A DNA stretch of 64,000 nt from Exiguobacterium chiriqhucha RW-2 (GTDB lineage Bacteria; Bacillota; Bacilli; Exiguobacteriales; Exiguobacteriaceae). The position numbers and the translations under genes are program-made. The notes under the pieces were generated by a model. The model was given only the letters and a program-made list of their open reading frames with translations. It did no database searches and was not told the DNA's origin. Each line of letters begins with the position of its first letter. Position 1 is the stretch's first letter. The stretch covers positions 1-64,000 of the forward strand of contig NZ_ATCL01000020.1 of the NCBI RefSeq assembly GCF_000416965.1, written 5' to 3'. Shown here piece after piece: positions 16,186 through 24,360 of the stretch.

Positions 16186-16710
16186 ATGAAACCGCATGAA
16201 ATTGTAAAGACGGAAGGGACGCTCCCGAAGCAGGTGCTCCCGACGATCGACTTATATATGGACCAAGTCATCCAGCTGTTCGAGCAACATTACGGCAAGA
16301 TGAAACGGAGTGACGACGAGACGATTTTGACGAAGACGATGATTAACAACTACGCCAAAGGTAAGCTATTCCATCCCGTCAAAAACAAGAAGTACACGAA
16401 CGAGCACTTGATGTTGCTCAGCCTGATCTACGAGATGAAAGGATTGCTCTCGATCAATGACATCAAAGAGACGCTCCGGCCGCTGAACGAGTCGGACGAG
16501 GGTTTCTCGCTCGAGGACTTCTATGACGCGTACCAGGTGCAGAAAGAACAGAACATGCAGGCGTTCGAGGCGCAAGCCGAGACGCTCCTCGCCAACGTGC
16601 GCACGAACGAGACGAACGGCATCCAACAGTCGCTCGCCATCGCCTCGGCCGTCCATATGAGCCACTTGTTCCAACGGCTCGCCGAACAGTTGATTGATGA
16701 AAGCAAATAA
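16186..16710 (+). CDS. DUF1836 protein (MerR-like helix-turn-helix, putative regulator)
   Basis: A 174-residue protein whose residues 20-110 match the DUF1836 pattern: LPTIDLYMDQVIQLFEQ, then TKTMINNYAKGKLF and KKYTNEHLMLLSLIYEMKG, a winged helix-turn-helix related to MerR. The C-terminal third is helical and probably dimerises. GGGGAGGTG precedes the ATG. It is divergent from the hemolysin III gene, and each promoter carries an inverted repeat, so it may regulate itself or its neighbour. Its DNA target has not been established for the family as far as I know. Confidence 0.82.
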   Translation: MKPHEIVKTEGTLPKQVLPTIDLYMDQVIQLFEQHYGKMKRSDDETILTKTMINNYAKGKLFHPVKNKKYTNEHLMLLSLIYEMKGLLSINDIKETLRPLNESDEGFSLEDFYDAYQVQKEQNMQAFEAQAETLLANVRTNETNGIQQSLAIASAVHMSHLFQRLAEQLIDESK

Positions 16711-16748
16711 AAATGGCCTACGATTCGTCTGAATCGTGGGCCATTTTT
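16709..16748. terminator. Bidirectional terminator
   Basis: A long stem, AAAAATGGCC...GATTC with GAATC...GGCCATTTTT, lies between convergent genes, with A/T tracts on both sides. Confidence 0.9.
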
Positions 16749-16750
16749 CA

Positions 16751-17365
16751 TTAGTTGTTGATGTACTTCTCGAACACGTCACCGAAATCTTTGCGGTTCC
16801 ACTCGTGATAGTGACCTTTGAGCCAGTCGAAGCTCTGCTCGTTCAATTCCTTGAACGTCGAGGCGACATTCATATCGCCTTGACGAAGCCCGCTCAAAAT
16901 CGACACCGAATGCGTGAGCGAGGCGTTGGCATACTCCATCATCTTCCGGCCTTCGCGTTGTTTCTCAGCGATGGCGAGGAGTGATTTGTACAAGTCTTTC
17001 ACATGCTCGATTTGTTTCTTGTTCACGTCAATCGAATACGGCTTGTCGCCGATGGTGAATTTGATCTCGACGTCCATGTCGACCGTGCCGGCCGTCTCGA
17101 ACATGACGTTATTCAATGGGAAGTGGGCGTATGGATAGCGATACAAGACGCGTTTCGAACTCATCGCGCTCGTCCCGTCGAGGTGAATCATCGCCAAGTT
17201 CGTGAAGCAATACTCGTCCGATTTTGACTTGATTAAGAAGTAAATCTTCTCGTTGTCCTCATGGAGGACGTAATCGTCCGAATCCGCCTTATCGAAATCT
17301 TTCGGGTCGATGACTTCACCGATATCGCTGAAGCCCGTCAAATCAGAAGCTAGTTTTTTGAACAT
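16751..17365 (-). CDS. Bacterial PH-domain protein (YvbH-like)
   Basis: A 204-residue cytosolic protein. Residues 1-125 match the bacterial pleckstrin-homology domain of Bacillus YvbH (SDIGEVIDPKDFDKADSDDY, then FTNLAMIHLDGTSA), and the helical C-terminal ~75 residues correspond to the YvbH oligomerisation region. Bacterial PH proteins form ring oligomers; the biological role is not known. It lies 13 bases after the aldo/keto reductase gene in the same direction. AGGAGAG precedes the ATG. Confidence 0.85.
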   Translation of the reverse strand: MFKKLASDLTGFSDIGEVIDPKDFDKADSDDYVLHEDNEKIYFLIKSKSDEYCFTNLAMIHLDGTSAMSSKRVLYRYPYAHFPLNNVMFETAGTVDMDVEIKFTIGDKPYSIDVNKKQIEHVKDLYKSLLAIAEKQREGRKMMEYANASLTHSVSILSGLRQGDMNVASTFKELNEQSFDWLKGHYHEWNRKDFGDVFEKYINN

Positions 17366-17378
17366 GTCAAATCTCTCC

Positions 17379-18212
17379 TCAGTAGTGGATTTTGTGCATC
17401 TCGTTCGGGTCAGACCCGGTCCGCTCGTTTCGGTTGAGTCCGTCGATCGCGTGCATCTCTTCTTTCGTCAACGTGAAGTCGAACACCTCTATATTCTCAC
17501 GAATTCGACTCGGCGTGACCGATTTCGGGATGACGGCCACACCGTTCTGTAAGTGCCAACGCAGGATGACTTGAGCCGGTGATTTCCCGTGCTTGGTCGC
17601 AATCTCGGCGATAACCGGATCCTCAAGCGCCTCGCGCCCTTTCATGAGCGGGCTCCACGCCTGGATTTGAATATCGTACCGCTGGCAGAACGCAATTAAC
17701 TCTTTTTGGGACAAGTATGGGTGGATCTCGACTTGGTTCACCGCCGGGACGATCGAGCACGACTGGATGATCTGTTCGAGGTGGCTGACCTCGAAGTTCG
17801 AGACCCCGATGGCCCGGACCTTGCCTTCCTCATACAACTGTTCGAGCGCTTTATACGTCTCGACGAATTTACCGAAGCGCGGCATCGGCCAGTGAATCAA
17901 GAACAAGTCGACGTACTCGAGACCGAGCCGGTCGAGGCTGTCTTGGAACGCTTGGAGCGCCTCGTCATAGCCGTGGAACTCGTTCCACAGTTTCGTCGTC
18001 ACGAAAATGTCTTCCCTCGGGACGCCGGATTCGCGAATCGCTTGGCCGACGCTCTCCTCATTCTGATAGATAGCGGCCGTGTCGATCAATCGATAGCCCG
18101 CGTCAAGCGCTGCTTTGACCGTATCGACCGTGACCGCCCCGTCTTCCACTTTGTACACGCCGAGCCCGAGCATCGGCAGTTTCACATCATTGTTGAGTGT
18201 TGTCCATTCCAT
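17379..18212 (-). CDS. Aldo/keto reductase
   Basis: A 277-residue NADPH-dependent reductase of the AKR5-like bacterial group. The catalytic tetrad is visible: Asp and Tyr in RLIDTAAIYQNE, Lys in FVTTKLWN and His in DLFLIHWPMP. The nicotinamide and phosphate-binding blocks GVSNFEVSHL and VIPKSVTPSRI are present. It should reduce aldehydes such as methylglyoxal or other carbonyls; the exact substrate is open. GGGAGGGAA precedes the ATG. Confidence 0.92.
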   Translation of the reverse strand: MEWTTLNNDVKLPMLGLGVYKVEDGAVTVDTVKAALDAGYRLIDTAAIYQNEESVGQAIRESGVPREDIFVTTKLWNEFHGYDEALQAFQDSLDRLGLEYVDLFLIHWPMPRFGKFVETYKALEQLYEEGKVRAIGVSNFEVSHLEQIIQSCSIVPAVNQVEIHPYLSQKELIAFCQRYDIQIQAWSPLMKGREALEDPVIAEIATKHGKSPAQVILRWHLQNGVAVIPKSVTPSRIRENIEVFDFTLTKEEMHAIDGLNRNERTGSDPNEMHKIHY

Positions 18213-18273
18213 ATTGATTCCCTCCCTCTCAACTCTTACGTTACCGAAAATCGCACGGAAGTGAAAGCGAAAG

Positions 18274-19185
18274 CTACAGCCGAATGCTTTCGCCGTGAGA
18301 CTTGATCACGATTTGGTCACGTTCGAGCTTGGCAGCGGCGACGAGTCGTTCATACGGCTCCTCGACCGGTTCGTACGATAAGACGAACGTGTCCCAATGC
18401 ATCGGGAAGAAACGTTTCGCACCGCTCTGTTTGAACATCGTCCATGCCTGTTCCGGCGTGCAGTGGGCTTCCTCGAACGACTCCGGTTGATAGGCACCGA
18501 TTGGGAAGAAAGCGAGGTCGATCGGTTCTTTGTTCGCGAGCCCGTTGAACGACTCGGTGAACGCCGTATCCCCGGCGAACAACATGCGGACGCCTTTATA
18601 TTTCAAGACGTAGCCGTTATAGCCCATATGTTTGTCCCACGGGAAACGATTGCCCCAGTGGGCGACGGGGATGGCTTGGACGTGAAGCCCGTTCGCGAGC
18701 GTCAGCTTGTCGTGCGGATGCATCTCGAGCGTCTGCAGGCTCGGGTATTTACGTAACAGCTTGCTCGTGCCCGGGGCCGAGATGACGACCGTGTCGCGGG
18801 TGATCAGTCGTTTCAGACTCTTATGGTCGAAGTGGTCCATATGGGCGTGGCTGAGCAGGATGACGTCGACGTGCCCGATCTCCTCAATCGAGAGGGCAGG
18901 GGCGGTGTGACGTTTCATCCCGAACGTGACCGGCCCGACGTGGACGCCGATTCGCTTCGAGAACACCGGATCCGTCAAAATTTTTAATCCGTACCAATGG
19001 ATGAGCACGGTCGAATGGCCGACCCAGGTGGCACTGACCATCGTCTCATCGAACGAGGCGAGGTCTGGTTTGACCGTCGGGACTTTGAAAGCCGGTCGAG
19101 GCAGTCTTCGTTTCAATCGGGTATATAAGAACGTACCGACACTCGCCAAGACGGCGCTCGGGACGAGCAGGTTTCGTAATCGCAT
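18274..19185 (-). CDS. UlaG/NAPE-PLD-like metallo-beta-lactamase-fold hydrolase (paralogue)
   Basis: A 303-residue metallo-hydrolase with an N-terminal hydrophobic anchor (residues 5-20). The zinc site motif LLSHAHMDHFDH (HxHxDH) is near residue 112, and later ligands likely lie in PVAHWGNRF, FAGDTAF and PMHWDTF. It is related to the protein at 11861-12955 and to YtnP/NAPE-PLD-like enzymes. The ATG is preferred to an upstream GTG because GAGGTGAC then lies at normal distance. The substrate is unknown. Confidence 0.8.
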   Translation of the reverse strand: MRLRNLLVPSAVLASVGTFLYTRLKRRLPRPAFKVPTVKPDLASFDETMVSATWVGHSTVLIHWYGLKILTDPVFSKRIGVHVGPVTFGMKRHTAPALSIEEIGHVDVILLSHAHMDHFDHKSLKRLITRDTVVISAPGTSKLLRKYPSLQTLEMHPHDKLTLANGLHVQAIPVAHWGNRFPWDKHMGYNGYVLKYKGVRMLFAGDTAFTESFNGLANKEPIDLAFFPIGAYQPESFEEAHCTPEQAWTMFKQSGAKRFFPMHWDTFVLSYEPVEEPYERLVAAAKLERDQIVIKSHGESIRL

Positions 19186-19330
19186 AACAGTCACCTCATC
19201 ATCTAAGATGGTTTAATCATACCGCTCGACCGACGCCCCCGCATCCGCCGGAAGGTGTAGAAAAAATGGGAGATTGTGGTCCGGCTCTTGCGAATCCGCT
19301 TTCAATTTGGTACGGTGACAGTAACTTAGG

Positions 19331-19507
19331 AAAGGAAGGTACCGCGTGCCATGAAAAAGTCACACTCACTCAACTGATGAAACGAATCATCACTGTTCGC
19401 ACGAACAGTCACGGGTGAAGTGTGTCCAATTTCAGGCTAAGGGGTGACCCTTCTTTCCGCTTGACCGGATCTCTTCACACCACCGCACGTTGCGGATGGT
19501 GTTTTTT
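19331..19507 (+). promoter_or_regulatory. Leader peptide and attenuator of the ABC-F gene
   Basis: A ribosome site (AGGAAAGG) is followed at 19351 by an 8-codon leader MKKSHSLN ending in TGA at 19375-19377. Downstream are a perfect stem, ACTGTTCG and CGAACAGT (19392-19409), a small stem AAGGG/CCCTT, and a rho-independent terminator, CACCACCGCA with TGCGG-A-TGGTG (19478-19501) followed by TTTTTT. GTGAAG (within 19413-19422) can pair with CTTCAC (19473-19478) at the base of the terminator. A drug-stalled ribosome on the leader would change this folding and let transcription enter the ABC-F gene, as in known attenuators of antibiotic-resistance ABC-F genes. Confidence 0.7.
19351..19377 (+). CDS. 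Putative 8-residue leader peptide
   Basis: ATG with an AGGAAAGGAAGG tract upstream encodes MKKSHSLN. It is too short for a functional protein and lies at the head of a stem-loop/terminator leader, so a regulatory role through ribosome stalling is inferred. Confidence 0.55.
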   Translation: MKKSHSLN

Positions 19508-19547
19508 GTTTCATCGCGTATCGGACAAACTAGCGAGGTGAAACAAT

Positions 19548-21242
19548 ATGTTAAGTATGAAGCAAGTCCGGTTCGACCACGACCGGCAACCCTTATTCGA
19601 CAACGTCTCGTTCGACGTCGCGGCAGGCGAACGGGCCGTCTTGTTCGGCCAGAACGGGTCCGGCAAGACGACGCTATTCAAGTTGCTCATAGGTGAACTA
19701 GCTCCACAGTCAGGCTCGATTGACGTCTTGGGCACGATCGGTGTCGTCGAACAAACGGTGTTTGATGGAGAAGAGACCGCGCTCGACTACGTCATGCAAG
19801 GCGACTTGGCGCGCTACAATCTCCACCTTGCCGTCACATCAGGTGATTCGGCGCGCGTGCTCGAAGCGTATGACGAGGCACTCGCGGTTGACGCCTTCGC
19901 GCTCGAGCTTGAGGCGAGACAAGCCCTCAAACGACTTGGTCTTGACGGACATGACTCGAGCCGACTCCGCGAGTTGAGCGGCGGTGAACAGACACGGGTC
20001 CAACTCGCCCGTCTCACGATGCGACACGTCGATATCGTCCTGCTCGACGAGCCGACGAACCATCTCGATTTGGACTCAATCGAGTGGCTGACACGTTGGG
20101 TGGACGAGTTTTCGGGGACAGTGCTCGCCATCTCCCACGATCGTCAATTCATCGATGACGTTGCGACGGTCATCCTCGAGCTGAATGAGGGGACCATCGT
20201 CCGCTATCCGGGCAACTACACGGCGTATAAACATCAGAAGGCCGAGGAACGGGTACGCGACGAGCGAGCCCATGCCCGCTATATGGCGCGGAAGTCGGAG
20301 CTGCTCGATATGATCGCCCAATATAAGGGATGGCATTTGAAAGCGAAAGCGACGGCGAGCGTGCGAAGTCCAGGCGCTCAAAAAGGCGCGGCGAACCTTG
20401 CCGTCAAGATGAAGGCTCGGGAACGTAAACTCGAACAGCTCGAAGGGACGCGACCTGAGCGTCCGAAAGATGCGGCCCATATCTCGGTCCGCTTCCAAGC
20501 CGACCCACTCGAGGCGAAGACGTGGATTGCGGTCGACGACATCTCGTTCGGTTACGACGACCCCCTCTTTGAACGACTCTCGCTCACGGTGAACCGGGGT
20601 GACCGCATCTCCATCGTCGGGCCGAACGGGAGCGGGAAGACGACGCTGTTGAAACTATTGATTGGAGAACTCGCACCGGAGACCGGGGACATCAAGCGTC
20701 ATCCGAAACTGAAAATCGGTTACTTCTCGCAGACGCTCGCCCGATTGCCAGCCGAAGGAACGTTGCTCGAGGCGCTCCTGGCCGAAAGTGACATCACCGA
20801 GACGGAGGCGCGGACGCTGCTCGCCCATTTCTTGTTCCGCCGTGATGAGGTGTATAAGCCGATTCGAGAGGCGAGCATGGGGGAGAAGTGCCGCATCGCC
20901 TTCCTCATCTTGTACTTCTCGGACGCGGACCTGCTCGCCCTCGATGAGCCGACGAACTATTTGGACGTGGCCACACGGGAGCAAATCGAGGCCGCGCTCG
21001 AAGTGTATCGAGGCGGATTGATTCTTATCTCGCATGACCGGACGTTCCACCGCTTGACGGACCGAACGATCGAGCTCGGGGAAACGGTGCGCGTGCTCGA
21101 GTCCGGAGATACAAAGCCGGTCGACGTTGACGCGACGCTCCAGACGCTTGAGACATTGACGAGCGAACCGCATATTTTCTTCGACGAGGCAGGAAACGGC
21201 ATCCCCCTTGCCGAATCCGAACAGAATAGACGAAACAAATAG
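19548..21242 (+). CDS. ABC-F family ATPase (likely ribosome-protection type)
   Basis: A 564-residue protein with two fused ABC domains and no membrane segments. Domain 1 has Walker A GQNGSGKTT near residue 36, signature LSGGEQTR and Walker B VLLDEPTNHLD. The interdomain linker (about residues 225-305) is basic and helical. Domain 2 has Walker A GPNGSGKTT, a degenerate signature ASMGEKCR and Walker B LALDEPTNYLD. ABC-F proteins bind the ribosomal E site; resistance members displace antibiotics from the peptidyl-transferase centre. The attenuator in front argues for a drug-inducible resistance factor (VmlR/Vga/Msr-like) rather than a housekeeping EttA type, but the antibiotic class cannot be read from sequence. 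Confidence 0.85.
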   Translation: MLSMKQVRFDHDRQPLFDNVSFDVAAGERAVLFGQNGSGKTTLFKLLIGELAPQSGSIDVLGTIGVVEQTVFDGEETALDYVMQGDLARYNLHLAVTSGDSARVLEAYDEALAVDAFALELEARQALKRLGLDGHDSSRLRELSGGEQTRVQLARLTMRHVDIVLLDEPTNHLDLDSIEWLTRWVDEFSGTVLAISHDRQFIDDVATVILELNEGTIVRYPGNYTAYKHQKAEERVRDERAHARYMARKSELLDMIAQYKGWHLKAKATASVRSPGAQKGAANLAVKMKARERKLEQLEGTRPERPKDAAHISVRFQADPLEAKTWIAVDDISFGYDDPLFERLSLTVNRGDRISIVGPNGSGKTTLLKLLIGELAPETGDIKRHPKLKIGYFSQTLARLPAEGTLLEALLAESDITETEARTLLAHFLFRRDEVYKPIREASMGEKCRIAFLILYFSDADLLALDEPTNYLDVATREQIEAALEVYRGGLILISHDRTFHRLTDRTIELGETVRVLESGDTKPVDVDATLQTLETLTSEPHIFFDEAGNGIPLAESEQNRRNK

Positions 21243-21254
21243 GGGTGGAATCAC

Positions 21255-22031
21255 ATGAAAGAAGAAGTTCGGGCATCACGGGCCGCATCACGGAAACGGA
21301 AGCGGTTATGGCAAACGGCGACAGTCATCGCATTGATCGCTTCACTCGTCGGCGTCATCGCCTTCGCGGCCCTCATGGACACGAAGAACTCGGCGTTGCC
21401 GGAGACGGACGACATCGCGACCGAGTCGGTCAATAATGAATCAGAAGCGACAGAAGGAGATGAGCCGGAAGCAGAGGCCGACGAGTCAGCGGGAACGTAC
21501 GTCTATATCGCGGCACCTTATACGAAAGTGTTCGCCGACGACCGGGCGACGGTCATTTATGAGGCCGACCTCGGTGACCGGTTCGAACAACTCGAGGCCG
21601 TCAGCGGTTTCGTCAAGCTCCAATTGAATGAGCGGACGACCGGGTGGGTGACGGAAGCGCAAGTGACGGGGGAAGCGACGAGCGTTTCCGATGACGACGT
21701 GACCGCGGCATGGAAGACCGTCGTCCCGACGGCGGATGCGGCGACAATCGAAGTGCTCGGCCAAGACATCGACAGTGTCCGGGCCACGCTCGGTACCCCG
21801 AAAGCGGTCCAGCGTGACCAAGTGAACGAATACCATTTCTATGACGGCTTCTTCTTGATGGTACGTGACCAACAAGTGCGGGCAATCGACTGGGACCGAC
21901 AAGCGGTCGCGACGCCTGATGTGACGGCGACGAGCAGTCAAAACGCCGGCAGTTGGTATGAAGGTGAGACTCGCCAGTTGAAGTTGTTCCCATATGACGG
22001 CGTCATGCGGGTCCGGCTCGAACAGAAATAA
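21255..22031 (+). CDS. Membrane-anchored SH3-like domain protein
   Basis: A 258-residue protein: a basic N-terminus, one transmembrane helix (residues 20-40), an acidic linker rich in Glu, Asp and Ala (residues 45-76), then an SH3b-like domain (YIAAPYTKVFADD to GWVTEAQV, about 78-135) and a C-terminal region with FYDGFFLMVRDQQVRAIDW resembling a small beta domain. It is probably anchored outward and binds cell wall or envelope partners. It follows the ABC-F gene by 12 bases and may be co-transcribed, although a functional link is not evident. Confidence 0.7.
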   Translation: MKEEVRASRAASRKRKRLWQTATVIALIASLVGVIAFAALMDTKNSALPETDDIATESVNNESEATEGDEPEAEADESAGTYVYIAAPYTKVFADDRATVIYEADLGDRFEQLEAVSGFVKLQLNERTTGWVTEAQVTGEATSVSDDDVTAAWKTVVPTADAATIEVLGQDIDSVRATLGTPKAVQRDQVNEYHFYDGFFLMVRDQQVRAIDWDRQAVATPDVTATSSQNAGSWYEGETRQLKLFPYDGVMRVRLEQK

Positions 22032-22033
22032 CG

Positions 22034-22073
22034 ACGATCGTCGAGAGGACATCCCTTTCGGCGATTGTTTTTA
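22034..22073 (+). terminator. Terminator after the SH3-like gene
   Basis: ACGATCGTCGAGAGG pairs with CCTTTCGGCGATTGT using some G-U pairs, followed by TTTTT. Confidence 0.7.
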
Positions 22074-22080
22074 TGTATTC

Positions 22081-22100
22081 ATTCAAATGAACGTTTGAAT
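22081..22100. promoter_or_regulatory. Candidate metal-sensor operator upstream of the cation efflux gene
   Basis: Inverted repeat ATTCAAA and TTTGAAT around a 6-base centre, in the promoter region of a czcD-like gene. ArsR/SmtB-type sensors (CzrA and relatives) bind imperfect AT-rich repeats of this size in front of such pumps. No regulator gene is adjacent. Confidence 0.45.
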
Positions 22101-22146
22101 GTTTGAGGTGGAAGGTATAGACTATATAGAGAGAGGGGGAGAAACA

Positions 22147-23058
22147 ATGGGCGCACATCACGATCATCACGGGCACGACCATCACCATCATCATACGACG
22201 AACCAACGGGCATTATTCTGGTCGTTCGTCCTGATTGCGACGTTCATGGTCGTCGAAGTCATCGGCGGATTATGGACGAACAGTTTGGCGCTCTTGTCGG
22301 ACGCGGGGCATATGCTTAGCGACGCGGCGGCACTCGGGCTCAGTTTCCTCGCTGTCCGGTTCGGAGCACGGCAAGCGACGCCAGAGCGGACGTTCGGCTA
22401 TCGACGCTTCGAGATTTTGGCGGCGTTCGTCAACGGCTTGACGTTGCTCGTCATTTCCATCTATATCATCATCGAGGCGTATCAACGCTTGTTCGCACCG
22501 CCAGAGATTTTAAGCGGCGGTATGCTCACGGTCGCCATCATCGGGCTACTTGTCAACGTGCTCGCGGCGTGGCTGCTCATGCGGGGCGAGCGTGACAACT
22601 TGAACGTCCGCAGTGCGTTGTTGCACGTGTTCGGCGATTTGCTCGGCTCGGTCGGGGCCATCACCGCGGCCGTGTTGATTATGGCGTTCGGCTGGACGCT
22701 CGCCGATCCGATCGCGAGCCTGTTCGTCGCCGTGCTCATCTTGGTCAGCGGCTATCGGGTGACGCGGGAGGCGATTCACATCTTGATGGAAGGGACACCT
22801 GATCAAGTCGACGTCGTGGCGATGCAACGGGAACTCGGAGGTATCGATGGTGTCAAAGAAGTCCATGATTTGCACGTCTGGTCGATTTCATCGAACGAAC
22901 TCGCCGTCACGTGTCACGTCTTAATCGAGGCGGATACGGACGATCAGCGCGTCTTGCATGATGTGACGGAACGAATCCGTCAATTCGCCACGTTCGAGCG
23001 TTCGACCGTTCAAATCGAACGGGAAGCGCAATGTTGTGAGAATCGAACGATTTGGTAA
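22147..23058 (+). CDS. czcD: Cation diffusion facilitator (CzcD/ZitB-like zinc efflux)
   Basis: A 303-residue CDF transporter. The N-terminus is a His-rich metal-binding tail (MGAHHDHHGHDHHHHHH), followed by six helices. The transport-site residues lie in LLSDAGHMLSDAAAL (helix 2) and HVFGDLLGSVGA (helix 5), the HD..HD pattern of Zn2+ exporters. The cytoplasmic C-terminal domain contains VKEVHDLHVWSISSN. It exports zinc, cobalt or cadmium using the proton gradient. GGGGGAG lies 7 bases before this ATG; an earlier in-frame ATG falls inside the operator. A CCEN motif near the end may add metal ligands. Confidence 0.93.
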   Translation: MGAHHDHHGHDHHHHHTTNQRALFWSFVLIATFMVVEVIGGLWTNSLALLSDAGHMLSDAAALGLSFLAVRFGARQATPERTFGYRRFEILAAFVNGLTLLVISIYIIIEAYQRLFAPPEILSGGMLTVAIIGLLVNVLAAWLLMRGERDNLNVRSALLHVFGDLLGSVGAITAAVLIMAFGWTLADPIASLFVAVLILVSGYRVTREAIHILMEGTPDQVDVVAMQRELGGIDGVKEVHDLHVWSISSNELAVTCHVLIEADTDDQRVLHDVTERIRQFATFERSTVQIEREAQCCENRTIW

Positions 23059-23064
23059 ACGAAG

Positions 23065-23100
23065 AAGCGGTCCCTGACAGAAGTCGGGGACCGCTTTCGT
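23065..23100. terminator. Bidirectional terminator
   Basis: AAGCGGTCCCTGAC pairs with GTCGGGGACCGCTT (one G-U) between convergent genes. Confidence 0.85.
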
Positions 23101-24239
23101 TATGGCTTCAAGACGACTTTGACGCAGTCGTCGAGATGATCGTTAAAGATTTTGTATGCGTCGGCCGCCTGTTCAAGCGGCAAGCGGTGCGTGATGATGT
23201 CGGTCGGATCGAACTTCTTGTCGACGATCATCTGGAACAGCTCGGGCATGTAGTGGATGACCGGGGCTTGTCCGGTTTTCAATGTGACGTTGCGTGTGAA
23301 GAAATCGCCCATTGGGAACTGGTTATAGTTCATCGGATAAACACCTGTCAATTGTACGATTCCGAACTTCCGGACTGCTTCTTTGGCGACCTTGATGGCG
23401 CTGAGCGTGCCGCCTTGGACCATCAGTTTTTGTTCGACTTTCTCAATCGGTGATTTCTTCCCGTCAATCCCGACACAGTCGACGACGATGTCCGCACCGC
23501 CGCCCGTGATTTCACGGATGTATTTGCCGGTTTCGACCGGGTCTTTCAACAGGACGGTCTCAACGTTGTTCGACAACTTGGCCCGATTCAACCGATAGAT
23601 TTCCGGATCGACGGCGATGACACGTTTGGCCCCGCGTACCCAAGCGAGCTTTTGGGTCATCAGACCGACCGGCCCCGACCCGAGGACGACGACCGTGTCG
23701 CCGGCCTTCATGCCCGCATTGTCTAAACTCCACCACGCCGTCGGGATGACATCCGATAAGAATAGGAGTGACTCGTCATCGAGCTCGCACGACTCCGGGA
23801 TGACGAGCGGCATGAAGTTTCCATACGGCACTTTTAAGTACTCGGCTTGGCCGCCCGGATGGTTCCCGAACTGCTCGGTGTAACCGAACAGCCCACCGGC
23901 GTCGGTATGCGGGGCATGGTTCGAGTTGTCGCACTGGCTCTCCATGTCGTTCTCGCAATAGAAACAATGGCCGCACGAGACGTTGAACGGCAAGACGACC
24001 CGGTCACCTTTTTTCACTTTCGTGACATCCGGGCCGACCTCTTCGACGATGCCCATCGGTTCGTGACCGATGATGAACCCGTGTCGGGTCGGCATGTTGC
24101 CCTGATAGATGTGCAGGTCCGATCCGCAGATGGCCGTCGATGTGATTTTGACGATAATCTCTTCCCGATTCTCGATCTCCGGGTCCTTCACGTCCTTGAC
24201 CTCGATGTTCTTCGTTCCTTGATAGGTAACAGCACGCAT
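23100..24239 (-). CDS. Zinc-dependent alcohol dehydrogenase family protein (FdhA-like)
   Basis: A 379-residue medium-chain dehydrogenase. Catalytic zinc ligands appear in TAICGSDLHIY and GHEPMG; the structural zinc site is SCGHCFYCEND...C; the Rossmann fingerprint is VVVLGSGPVGLMTQK near residue 185. The long insertion (about residues 100-140) and ICGSDLHIY are typical of the glutathione-independent formaldehyde dehydrogenase / threonine-dehydrogenase-like group common in Bacilli. The substrate is not fixed by sequence. The start is the ATG with AGGAGGAAG upstream; about 80 residues of open frame before it lack any family similarity. Confidence 0.88.
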   Translation of the reverse strand: MRAVTYQGTKNIEVKDVKDPEIENREEIIVKITSTAICGSDLHIYQGNMPTRHGFIIGHEPMGIVEEVGPDVTKVKKGDRVVLPFNVSCGHCFYCENDMESQCDNSNHAPHTDAGGLFGYTEQFGNHPGGQAEYLKVPYGNFMPLVIPESCELDDESLLFLSDVIPTAWWSLDNAGMKAGDTVVVLGSGPVGLMTQKLAWVRGAKRVIAVDPEIYRLNRAKLSNNVETVLLKDPVETGKYIREITGGGADIVVDCVGIDGKKSPIEKVEQKLMVQGGTLSAIKVAKEAVRKFGIVQLTGVYPMNYNQFPMGDFFTRNVTLKTGQAPVIHYMPELFQMIVDKKFDPTDIITHRLPLEQAADAYKIFNDHLDDCVKVVLKP

Positions 24240-24340
24240 ATGTCCACTTCCTCCTTTTTTAAAAAACAGGTAAGTCACAACATGGATACTGTACCCGCAC
24301 TCGGTGCATGCGAATCCGATTTTTGGGGAAAATAGGAAAA

Positions 24341-24360
24341 GGGGCTCACTGAGGAGCCCC
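24341..24360 (-). terminator. Terminator of the phosphoesterase gene
   Basis: GGGGCTC and GAGCCCC form a stem overlapping the stop codon, followed on the minus strand by a T-rich tract. Confidence 0.8.
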
